NCBI GenBank assembly: GCA_947311845.1
Contig: CAMZMU010000055.1
Location: forward strand, 20,445,382-20,509,381
Origin: Poa pratensis
Taxonomy: Eukaryota; Streptophyta; Magnoliopsida; Poales; Poaceae
Length of the DNA: 64,000 bases
Reading direction: 5' to 3'
Part shown: positions 1 to 9,452 of the stretch, one piece after another
Position numbering within the stretch: the first letter of the stretch is position 1
Layout of the letters: every line of letters starts with the position of its first letter
The notes under the pieces: model-generated
What the model was told of the DNA's origin: nothing
The model's database searches: none
The model's input: the letters and a program-made list of their open reading frames with translations, nothing else
Translations under genes and position numbers: made by a program

Positions 1-59
1 GGGTTCTTCAACGCAGCAACACAGACAGTCAACGGTCTTCTCTCTTCTTCACGATTCCC

Positions 60-345
60 ACGCGCCCGGTACCAGTTGGTACCGCTCCAGGTACCGCTCG
101 AGGTACCGGACGCGGCCTCCGAACGCTGGAAACAGCGACACCAGCAGCGGTACCGGTTCCAGCTTTTCCACCACAGCGGTACCGTCTGGTACCGCTGGAG
201 GTACCGCTGGTGGTACCGCTCAAGCGCCCAGAACACAGAATCAGCGGAACCCGCGGCGGCACCCGCAGCGGTACTACCTCTGCAGTGCAGTTTCCTGGGA
301 GCTGGCGGTACTACCGCCTATCCCAGCGGTAGTACCGCCCCCTGG
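60..345. repeat. Cluster of GGTACCG / GCGGTACTACCGC palindromic words
   Basis: About a dozen GGTACC hexamers, mostly followed by GCT or GG, occur between 67 and 220. They are followed by GCGGTACTACC and GCGGTAGTACCGC forms up to 340. Spacing is irregular (roughly 12-20 bases), so this is not a simple tandem array. It lies inside the proposed transposon end. No open frame here looks like a protein. Confidence 0.6.
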
Positions 346-543
346 CAATATTCCATCAAAATGTAGAGAATCGCTGCGCGAATGCAATGACAACATTCAT
401 AAGACCTGTTCAAACTTGTATAAAACTGTTAGATACAAATTTTGTATTATCATCAACATCAAAACATGATTAAGAGCGACGATGCTCTTTCAGAGACGAC
501 GGCTATCACTGGCGTCGCCGTCAACCCCGAGACGGCGATGTCT

Positions 544-631
544 CGCCATCTCCCCCGAGATGGCGAGATCTTCGCCATCTCCCCCGACACGGTGAGGTCT
601 TCGCCATCTCCCCCGACACGGCGAGGTCATC
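544..631. repeat. Short tandem repeat, three copies of about 29 bp
   Basis: The core CGCCATCTCCCCCGA occurs at about 544, 573 and 602, separated by near-identical gatggcgagatctt / cacggtgaggtctt linkers. The array is GC-rich, unlike the AT-rich DNA that follows. Confidence 0.7.
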
Positions 632-719
632 GCTGTGTCCGCTTCCTCTGCCTCCACCTCTTCCGGATCTGCTAGATCGATCCAACGGCGACGTGAAGAA
701 GGTATCAGATCCACTCTTT

Positions 720-1130
720 GATGTAGCTAACTTGCCTATTATGCACCTGCTAGAACAGCTCAGTTCACATCCAGTAGTTCGATCTAGATAATTTCTTGAT
801 GTAGTTAACTTGCCTATTGTGCACTTGCAACCGGTTATAGTTTAGCTAACTTGTTGATAGTAGTTCAGTTCACATCCGGTAGTTTTATCTAGATCATTTC
901 TTGATGTAGGTAACTTTCCTATTGTGCACTTGCAACCGGTTGTAGTTTAGCTAACTTGTTGATAGTAGTTCAGTTCACATCCAATAGTTCTATCTTGCCT
1001 ATTGTGTACTCTTTGATATAGCTAACTTGACTATTGTGCACCTGCTTACTTGTTCATGTTATAATGTATTTAACTTGCCTATTGTGCCCTTGCAACCGGT
1101 TGTAGTTTAGCTAACTTGTCTAGATCATGT
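720..1130. repeat. Degenerate tandem repeat, period about 105 bp
   Basis: The segment running from atttcttgatgtag through cctattgtgcacttgc, ccggttgtagtttagc and agttcagttcacatcc occurs almost complete at about 791 and 896. Decayed partial copies lie before and after (from 720, and 1005-1120). It is AT-rich and non-coding, and compatible with the interior repeats of a class II element. Confidence 0.7.
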
Positions 1131-2345
1131 GAAAACAGGAGTCTATTTCGGTTACACTGCATAAAAAGTCGGAGACACAGAAAAAGCAACGAACACTTCT
1201 CAAGACAGTAGTGTTTGTTAATTTTCCCATAATGTTCTCCAATTATATACACAGGTCAGTACACACTATATACTACTATATACTTCATATTATTGTGTCA
1301 AATTGTTCGTTCTATCTAGTAGTGTCAGAACTAACATAAATCCTTATTTACATTTAGAGATATCAAGATGTTACCTTTCAAACCCCACCTTACATATCCA
1401 CCGTCGCTATTATGACGTTTTGGTACACTGCATAAAATATTTTTTTAAATAAAAGTGTTTTATACAGTGTCGCCAAAATGTCACATCGGTGACGTATTAG
1501 ATTAGATTTCGGTGACACCGCATAAAAAATGCCGAGCCGGTGGTGGCCTACATGGAAAACATGATTGCTGTCAGGCATCCTGTGAAGCTGCTGACATGGC
1601 AATATCTTGTTGACAAGCCGTGTGTTGGCTGCTCCGGTTCATCAATAAGAGCCAGCTCAAGACATAGGTAAGATATTATTTTAGTTTTGCTTAAATTCAT
1701 AGTGTTCTTGTTTTAGCATATGTACTTAACAATTGTAACTCTATTTACTAATGTATAGGGTCCAAAACTTCAACATCCTTCTCTCAGAAAGCTGAGATAA
1801 GAAGAGATTGCTAGAGTGACACCTGCGAGGATTGTGGAAACGGATGTAGCGAAGAAATCGTTAATTCTTTCCGTCCTTTGACATGATAGGCTTAGTATAG
1901 ATAAAATTTGTTATCGTTTTACCTCTTATGTTTGTCACATCTTATGATGCAAATGTAAAGGTGAAATTGTGATGGAAATTTAATGGTTACATTGTGATAT
2001 GAATGAAATCTGTTACCGTTTTAGTATTTGTGCTGTGTGAGATAAATGCGGCGCGAAATATATTACAGGCTAAATAAAAAAAACCACTTACGAAAACATC
2101 TCAATGCAAACGGTTAAACCAAGATGTCCGTAACTGGCCAGGTCAAACTACGGCAACAGAGATCAAAACCAATCGTTGCCAAAACTTAACCTCATCGGTG
2201 ACGGTTTTTTTTGGCTCCGTTACCGATGAGGGTCTTCACATCAGCCATGGAGGCGGGGACACATACCACTTCTCCGTTTCCGATGGGAGTTTTGGCCCGT
2301 TTCCGATATGTCGTTCTGTACTAGTGCGAGGACTTCGCGGCCGCC

Positions 2346-2704
2346 ATGGAAAAGGAGAGGGTTCGCTACGAGGCGACGGAGCAGGCTCGTCGCGCAAGAT
2401 CAGAACAAGGCCGCGTGCAACCTTCTCCGCCGCAACCTCAACAGGAGGCGGAGAAGGTTGATGGTGATGATGACGGCTTCGAGGACTGGCCGGCGACGCC
2501 GGAGTGGGATCCCGGCCACATGCAGTCGCCATTGAGGCAGACATAGCCTCCGCCACCACCGCCGCCCAGCCTCCGCCGCCGTCCGTGACCACCGGCTACC
2601 TCTACTGCCTCTGCTCCGGTTGCCGCCGGGGTCCTGTGCTCGCCGCCGCAAGGGCTGGCTCCTGCCCCAACTGCCGGTGCCCGGCGTGCCACCCTACATA
2701 CTAG
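2346..2704 (+). CDS. Hypothetical small protein(s), two overlapping short frames
   Basis: I do not recognise a family. A 66-codon frame opens at 2346 in a strong plant start context (gccgccATGG). It encodes a charged, Gln/Glu-rich peptide (MEKERVRYEATEQARRARS...) with an acidic DGDDDGFEDW stretch, ending at 2546. A second frame, 2504-2704, encodes a Pro-rich segment followed by a Cys-dense C-terminus (YCLCSGCRRG ... SCPNCRCPAC) resembling a minimal zinc ribbon. The two may be exons or a frameshifted single gene, since the second frame continues the same GC-rich block. It sits directly beside the CACTA terminus, so a captured gene fragment is also possible. There is no expression evidence. Confidence 0.28.
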
Positions 2705-2999
2705 ATCTAGATCTAGATTTTAATTTGAATGAATTATGTTAGTTTTCAACAAAATTTCAATGAAATGTATGCACTTTCGTATCAAAAATTCGTATTTGAA
2801 AAATATTTGGGCGCCGCGAATGGGGAGCGACGGCGTCCAAAGCCAGCGACTAGTCCGGACGGCGCCCAAACGGCCTGTCCGGAAGGCTTTTGGGCGGCCG
2901 TTTGGACGCCGCAAGTGGAGATGCTCTAAGAAGGTCTTACGGTGGGTTTGTTAGGGATTAGAAACCAAGTTGGATCCAGAAAATTGTCTAGAATAGCTA
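2705..2999. other. Intergenic, no gene seen
   Basis: An AT-rich stretch is followed by a GC-rich segment (2810-2930, gcgccgcg, cggcgcccaaacgg) ending in ggagatgctcta, a word typical of Harbinger-type repeats. No complete element could be delimited. Confidence 0.4.
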
Positions 3000-3164
3000 C
3001 TCCCTCCGTTCCATAATATATGATGTTTTAGCATATATGCATGTTCACATATATGTAGATGTATGTAGGCATGTTTTAGTGTGCATGCATGTTCACTCAT
3101 TGTAGCATGCATTTAGACAATATATGTGAGAGCTAAAATGTCTTATATTATGGAACGGATGGAG
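3000..3164. mobile_element. Stowaway MITE
   Basis: Terminal inverted repeats CTCCCTCCGTTCCATAATAT / ATATTATGGAACGGATGGAG are flanked by TA on both sides. The size (165 bp) and AT-rich interior fit the Tc1/mariner-derived Stowaway class. Confidence 0.9.
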
Positions 3165-3682
3165 TATTATAGAAACACTTAAGGGATTGTTTATAATAAT
3201 CCCACTCTCTATATATAGGAAAATGGTTCTATACCGTACATACTCCTATCCTTTTTTTAGTCATCGTAACAAACCTGCATGGCCTTTCGTTAGATCCGAA
3301 GAGATAACGTGATTACGTGAAGTTTGAAAAGTTGTTCCGTATTAATCGGGATAAGCCACGTACGTACAGTTTCAAATCTTGTTGGCCTCGCATAAAGCAT
3401 GGCGCATTCTACGTCCTCGATCGTTCATTCAGGTGAGCAGATTTATTTCTCTCTTTCCCGCAAAAAAAAGATTTATTTCTCTCTCAAAAAAAAAGTGAGC
3501 AGATTTTATTTGGCCTGGGGCATAAAACGCGCCCGGCGACGTCGCCGACGAAGACGAGATGCAGCCCGCAGTTATCGAGGATGGAGACGAGAAGCTACCG
3601 AGCATCTCACGCGTATGTTTTTTCCAAACCACAATGATCATGGCAAGCTACATCTTCTGTTCGGCAAATTATTACTATACTA
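3165..3682. other. Intergenic, no gene seen
   Basis: There is unique-looking sequence with A-rich runs near 3460-3500. An open frame of about 100 codons (3399-3713) is Lys/Arg-rich low complexity and runs into the next MITE, so it is not called a gene. Confidence 0.5.
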
Positions 3683-3785
3683 CTCCCTCCGTTCACAAAT
3701 ACTTGACTCCTAACTAAGTGTATCTAGACAAGAAACACATCTAGATACACTCACTTTAGAGTCAAGTATTTCAGAACGGAGGGAG
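3683..3785. mobile_element. Stowaway MITE
   Basis: This 103-bp foldback has ends CTCCCTCCGTTCACAAATAC and a near-perfect inverted partner, TA-flanked. The centre is another inverted pair (tgtatctaga / tctagataca). Confidence 0.92.
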
Positions 3786-3815
3786 TATATACGCACGATG
3801 ATGACATTTTTCGTA

Positions 3816-3938
3816 CTCCCTCCGATCCATATTAGTGGGCACAACTTTGTCTAAATACACATGTATCTAGTCTAAATACTTAACTAGATACATATGAATT
3901 TAGACAAATCTATACCCACTAATATGGATCGGAGGGAG
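3816..3938. mobile_element. Stowaway MITE
   Basis: Ends CTCCCTCCGATCCATATTAG / CTAATATGGATCGGAGGGAG, TA-flanked, 123 bp. It lies 30 bp from the preceding MITE and is a different subfamily. Confidence 0.92.
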
Positions 3939-4256
3939 TACTAATTTATCTATACTGTACGAACATGTAGGTGACGGAGATAAGACGCGGCCGCCGGTGG
4001 CTGAACAACACGGTGAAGGAGATGAGACGCGTCCACGGGCGGTTGATGACGATGGCGACGGAGACGACCTGGCCATCGGTGGCTCGATGACGACGGCGAC
4101 AAAGACGAGACGTGGCCTGCGGCGCGGCTCTACGACGATGACAACGGCAAGATACGACCAGCGGCGGCTCGACTGACGATGCATGCAGCCGTACAACGAC
4201 CTTCAACATAGCTGAGATTGCTTCACGTCCGTTTGCTTCTATTCAGATCAAAACAT

Positions 4257-5520
4257 GCTTACTGAGGAAAACTCCCTCCCGGGCCGCTCGCGCGAGGCGG
4301 CTCCGGAGGCGACCCGTAAACCCTAGCCAGCCACCTCCCGATACTACTCCACCGGCCGCTGCCGCCGCTTGGCCATCGCGCGGGGGACCGATGCCATGGC
4401 AACGCAGGTGTGAGACAAGGCGGCGGGACGGCGGCACTCGCCGGCGCGCGGCAGGGAGGCAGCGGCGCGAGACCAGAAGTGGACCTGTGCGGTGGTTCCA
4501 GAGGCGGCGGCGTGAGCCCTTGGTGCTGTTGCTGCCTCGTGGTGCTGTACTGTTGTGGCCGCGATCTGGGGGACAACAAGGCTCGATCTGGGTCGGAGTT
4601 GGACCTCTCGTTCCAATCGTCGGGAGCCGGCCGGCGGCGTGGGGGCTGCGGGCTCGGAGCCTGAATAAAGGTGGTTGATCCTGCAGTTCTTCGGGAGCCA
4701 TGTCGTCGATCTACCTCAGGCAGGCCTCCTCGATTTAGAAGCCGATGTGTTCCGGTCTTCCTCTCGGTGATTCCGCCGTTTGGCGCATGGCGCCACTGGA
4801 TATCTAGATTGGTATCGATCCGGTCGTGCGCTCCCCTATATCTGGCCAAATGCGTCATGTGGGAGTGGCGCGAACCTTCGCTTCCTTGACGGTGCCATGG
4901 GACATATCTTAATTAGATTTCCATGACATTGTCGGAGGTGGAGAAAGTCATGGTGGATTCAATCGGAGGTTTGTATTGGTGGAGAGGTGTATTGGTGGGA
5001 TGAAGAATGGCGACACAGGTTCTTCCTGTGTGTCGAGTGTTGGGCACTTGCAGCAGCGGCCTTCGCAAGAGGGGGCGACAACACAGGTGGACTGCTTTTT
5101 TGATGGTGCTCCTTGAGTACCGAGTCGCGAGTTCGAGGGTGAAAGCCCAAGGTCTGGCCTTCATTGGTTGTGCCTGGCAATGATCTTGTTGAAGACATTG
5201 TTTTGTGAACTCGGACTTTCTTCAGGGTGAAAACTCAAGATATCGGTCGGACGACGACAACGCTTGTGCTTTGTTTCCTTCCTGGAGGCGTTGTCTCTGG
5301 AGAATCTCGACTGCGGTCCGGGTCTTATCTTCGGTGGTGGTTAGAGTGTTGCTGTTGTGTGTGTTTCATCACCACGACAGGGTCTTTTTTTATATTTCTC
5401 TCTTTTTATTTACTTTTCTTGGCTGTGTGCATCCGTGTTGTCTTTCGACAGCTTGTTGGTGCAGAGGCTGTGTGTAATTGGTATCTTCGATATTAATATA
5501 TTCCCTTTATCTAAAAAATC
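4257..5520 (+). mobile_element. Non-autonomous non-LTR retroelement with 13-bp TSD
   Basis: CAGATCAAAACAT occurs at 4244-4256 and again at 5521-5533, bracketing the insert as a target-site duplication. Its length is typical of target-primed reverse transcription. The insert has a GC-rich 5' half (gccgcc, cggcgg) and a T-rich 3' half ending in gatattaatatattcccttt then an A-rich tail, the usual layout of grass LINE/SINE 3' ends. No reverse transcriptase motif is present, so it depended on another element. Open frames of 60-200 codons inside it are GC-rich artefacts on opposing strands. Confidence 0.75.
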
Positions 5521-5706
5521 CAGATCAAAACATAGGGTGAAGAATATGTTTATCTATGTACACATAGTCACATAGTAATCTAATATGTATACATTATTCT
5601 GGAGATCATATACCTGTTCGTTTTTTGTGTAGCATACTTTTTTTAATATTCATGGTATGTATATATTATTTCATCCCCAAATGAGGTACATAGCTCAAAA
5701 GAAAAT

Positions 5707-6548
5707 GAGTAAATTCCCGTTTTTAACCCCTAGTTTGACAAATTTGATGCTAATAACCCTATTTAAAAGGTTTTCATCCTAATTACCCCATTTTGTAAAA
5801 TTTGTGCCAATTGTTAACCCATTTAAATTTTTACAGAGTTACAGTGTATAAATTATGCACACCAAGACAATTCTAAGGCCATCCGTTTCAGAGTTGTTGT
5901 CGCTGGAATCTGTTCAGAAACTCTCATGGAAATGGAAGCGAAATGTAAAGTAGCACGATTGAGAAAAATTAGCACGACTGCGAGCATCCGGGCCTGCCAT
6001 CCCACTTATCAGACAAGCACGCACACGCGCACGAATAGAGGAAGAGAGCGGGGATGGGGTTGAGCAGAAATGATAGACCACCGTGAATAAGCTCAAAGAT
6101 GTGTATACCTGTACTGAACCTACTGAACCTATTGTAGTACATGTTGTTCAAAGCATAATGTAGAGAGAAAAATTTGACGGTAGAAGAGAACTAGGACTAG
6201 AGTGTCGATCGATCGATTAGCTGAGGTTAGTGTCCCATTACCTGTGTTCGTCTTGATGTACATCACCTGACCGAACTTCAACTAGGGTCGCCACGGTACA
6301 TGATCAACAACATGTGGAGCGACCCAACGTTGAGCCGCAGCGGATTCATCCGGACGTCCCTTGCTTGTACCACGGTACATGAAAATAGTCTACATGGCAC
6401 ATCACCTGTACCAGACGGTCAAGACCAGTTACCGAATCGCTCAAAAAAAATTAAGAGGGGTAAAATTTGGCACAACTTTTACTAAATGGGATAGTTAGGA
6501 TGAAAACTCGCTAAATGGGGCAATTAGGGTAAAAAGTGGAATTTACTC
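5707..6548. mobile_element. MULE-type non-autonomous element, 9-bp TSD
   Basis: The nonamer AAAGAAAAT flanks both sides (5698-5706 and 6549-6557). The ends form a terminal inverted repeat of about 100 bp (GAGTAAATTCC at left, GGAATTTACTC at right), extending through tttcatcctaattaccccat and its complement. A 9-bp duplication plus long inverted repeats is diagnostic of Mutator-like elements. The 842-bp interior has no transposase frame. Confidence 0.88.
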
Positions 6549-6689
6549 AAAGAAAATGCTCACTCAAAAAAATACCTCTTATCGCTGAATATATACCTCT
6601 CAGCTATATACTTTTTTTTTGTTGGTCTCTCAACTATATACTCACACACATAAAGTGTAGAATGGCTCGTAAAAAATTGGGGTACCTAT

Positions 6690-7060
6690 CACAAAATGTG
6701 GTATACTCACTTTTTAAAAAGTGTTTCATACTTCATTCTAAATTAGATACCATATACCTTTTTCTGAAAAAGTGGTATATACTCCATCAGGAAATATTGT
6801 ACATACGCCATGGCAAAGCTATATACTCTACTGAAAATGTGGTATATACTCCACTGAAAATGTGGTATATGTATATACTCCATCACAAATAATGTGGTAT
6901 AATACCCCGTTGCAAAAACTATGGTATATACTCCGAAGCTGAAAATGTTGTATATACTCCATCAGAAATGTCGTATTGTACTCCGTCGCAAAAATGTGGT
7001 ATACTCCGTCACAAAAATTGTGGTATGCTACAAAAAAATGTCGTATATTCCTAAAAATGT
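6690..7060. repeat. Degenerate minisatellite with GTGGTATATACTCC core
   Basis: At least eight imperfect units of roughly 25-35 bp, each containing (a)atgtggtatatactcc followed by rtc(a)gaaa, run through the region. Units vary by small indels, giving open but meaningless frames on both strands. It is AT-rich and directly follows the MULE element. Confidence 0.75.
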
Positions 7061-7336
7061 ATACCCAAAATTTAATACATGCAAGGTCAAATATAATCAA
7101 CACGTCCGTACACATACTACTTCTCTTAAAGTGGAAGATATATATTTAACATCTCCCTTGTCCCATGTGAAAGTCTAAAGTGTCCCTAATTAAGTCATAA
7201 CCATATTGGATTGGTATCCCTCTTGCGCATATTAGGATGCATAAAAGGCTTCAAAATCATCTGTTTATAGGCTACATGAGGAGGATGTCCCAACATCTTT
7301 TCGCACACAAGTACAAAGAGTCTACTCTCCAAACTA

Positions 7337-7498
7337 CTCCCTCCATTCACAAAAGGATGTCTCAACCTATCTCAAATTTGCATGTATGTAGGATGTCTCA
7401 ACCTATCTCAAATTTGCATATATGTAGATATGATTTAGTGTGTAGATACATACATATTTGAGATAGGTTGAGAGACATCCTTTTGTGAACGGAGGGAG
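7337..7498. mobile_element. Stowaway MITE with internal duplication
   Basis: Ends CTCCCTCCATTCACAAAAGG / CCTTTTGTGAACGGAGGGAG, TA-flanked. The word aggatgtctcaacctatctc occurs twice near the left end, so the element carries a partial tandem copy of its own arm. Confidence 0.9.
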
Positions 7499-9332
7499 TA
7501 GTATTATCTCGATTATCGAGACACAACAAAGTGATGTTACGGATTTTTTTTTTAACTTTGACCACCATTTCTAATTTAGTGAGTATCTAAAATCATAACA
7601 TAGTTTTTTCTAAAAATGAGATAATTATTTTTTATAATTTATAATGGTTTGTGGTACAATTTAGTGGTCAAAGCTATGCATTTTTAATGGAACCAAAGCT
7701 GTGTTTTGAAGATTTTGTCAACAGTCAAACATAATCTAGCTGAGAAACTGGATGGAGTACTACACAACAGGGAGGACAGTCATGAGTGCACCAGAACGCA
7801 TGATTTGGAGGACATGGGTGCGTGTTGTTGAATCCGGCTACTATTCTTAAATGAAATCAGTACAAAATAGAAGGGAACATGTTTGCATCCTTGGGTCGGG
7901 TTGGGTCAAGCATCCTTCTCTCCATTGGGAACAGTACAAGGGAAGAACTCAAGAAGGCACGCAAAAGGCACCAACTGTGTAGCTGGTTGCACCTACTGGA
8001 TATGGATGTCTCGGTATCCATGTCAAGCGATCATGCAACGTTGTTCAACATACAATATTAGAGTACTGTAACAGACTGGTCTTCGTTCTATTGTGTATAT
8101 GTGAAAGAAAAGATGGCGAGGATGACGAACTGACGTTTACCGCCTAGCGATCTTGGAACTTTAGACGAAGCTAAGCTAGCTACTTTGTAGGTTGGTGACG
8201 GTGATTAACAATATTATTTGTCATCAATCGTTGGATCTGCTTTTCCTTTTTGAACAAGCACGTCGCTTTTCTTTTCAAAATGATCTCATCTTCTAGTATT
8301 CCCTCCGTTCGGAAAAGGATGTCACAAAAATGAAATATATATTTTGACAGGCCAATTAAACGATCCAATCTCGATGTAACGGACGAGTTCTCCCTTGCAA
8401 AAGGAATTGTTGGGCGCGCGTGTGTCACACGAATGGAATGATGTTTCGATTGAGCTGGGCAACCTAATTTGGATGTACCGTATGCTCGTACTCGATCAGT
8501 ATCTGGAATACTTTTAGAATAGACGTCGACATTGTTTTGATGTAATGATGAGCTTGGTTTTGCAATTGACAAATCAGCTCGTGTTGAATTTCTGTCCATT
8601 ATCACGGATTTATATATGGAGTAAAACTTAATCAACTGGTCAGGGCCTGCAACTGCTCATGAAGGTATGAACAATTATTGCTATAGCCAGTTGATTTTGG
8701 CACTTGGTCTTATATCACTCTCTCAGAATTAGTGTCATTGTTGATAAATATATAACGTCTCTCAGAATCCATTTGGGGGAACCAAAATTGGCTAAGTAGG
8801 GACCATCCAATCATGTTCAATTTTAGACAAGTCTGCGAAGATCTTTTGTTCCATTTCCTTTTGAAATGTGCATGACAAGGTTTTCGCCTGCATAATGTAT
8901 GATTTTGATTTCTCAGCCGTTTCTTTCCTCAACCAATTTACCACGATAACGACTTTTAGCTAGTCTCCCGTCTAGACTTTTTACCTTCGCTTCCCGGCAA
9001 CTCCTTTTTTGCATCTGAAACGTGACTACGCATGCACATCAAGCCAATTATGTACAGTCGATCGATCGAATGCATGCTAAGCTAGCTACAAAAACATGGT
9101 CAAACCAGATGGTTGCCGCTGGCTTTAGCCGCACTCCAACGCTAGAGCACTACTAGTCCAGCTCGATCGAGCTCCGGCCTTGATAGCTCATCCACCGATC
9201 GAATCACCAAACGAGAATTGCCATCTAAGCTGCGTATCCCACCAATGGCCATTGCATGTACAGTCTTCACAAGAAACATATGCCGCGATGGTAGGTTGGG
9301 GTTGGGGTGTGCAGGCTTATTTTTGCACACCC
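7499..9332. other. Intergenic, upstream of laccase; no gene seen
   Basis: This is AT-rich non-coding sequence. A single Stowaway-like end (ccctccgttcggaaaaggatg) occurs at about 8300 without a partner. The 151-codon frame at 8180-8635 (minus) crosses that MITE remnant and resembles no protein. The last 300 bases before the TATA box are the presumptive laccase promoter; I could not assign cis-elements with confidence. Confidence 0.5.
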
Positions 9333-9340
9333 TATATATA
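9333..9340 (+). promoter_or_regulatory. TATA box of the laccase gene
   Basis: The sequence cctatatatacaaactc lies about 113 bp upstream of the laccase start codon. That spacing allows a 5'UTR of roughly 80 bases. Confidence 0.6.
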
Positions 9341-9452
9341 CAAACTCGAGCGCTCTCTGCTCCAGCATCCATTGCATCCTCTATCACCAGCTGGTCATCG
9401 GCTCTCCTCAAAGCCTCAAAGCCTAGCCAACTAGCTAGCTCGATACCATAGC

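Larger units (their letters stand above)
1..2326. mobile_element. Probable terminal part of a CACTA-type DNA transposon
   Basis: The block ends at 2326 with a sequence that on the minus strand reads CACTAGTACAGAACG, the form of a Triticeae CACTA terminal inverted repeat. Just inside it are several copies of a CATCGGTAACGG / CCGTCACCGATG motif in both orientations (2190-2310), like CACTA subterminal repeats. Similar words (catcggtgacg, gcataaaaa) recur at 1430-1530. The opposite terminus is not in the window, so the element would extend to the left. No transposase was recognised. Assigning everything back to base 1 is inference; only the last few hundred bases are well supported. Confidence 0.42.

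Noticed and set aside
4243..4858. Minus-strand frames of 152 and 199 codons
   Set aside because: Lie inside a non-LTR element bounded by a 13-bp target duplication; Arg/Pro/Ala-rich GC artefacts overlapping in several frames.
8180..8635. 151-codon minus-strand frame upstream of laccase
   Set aside because: Crosses a Stowaway remnant and has no family features; AT-rich chance frame.
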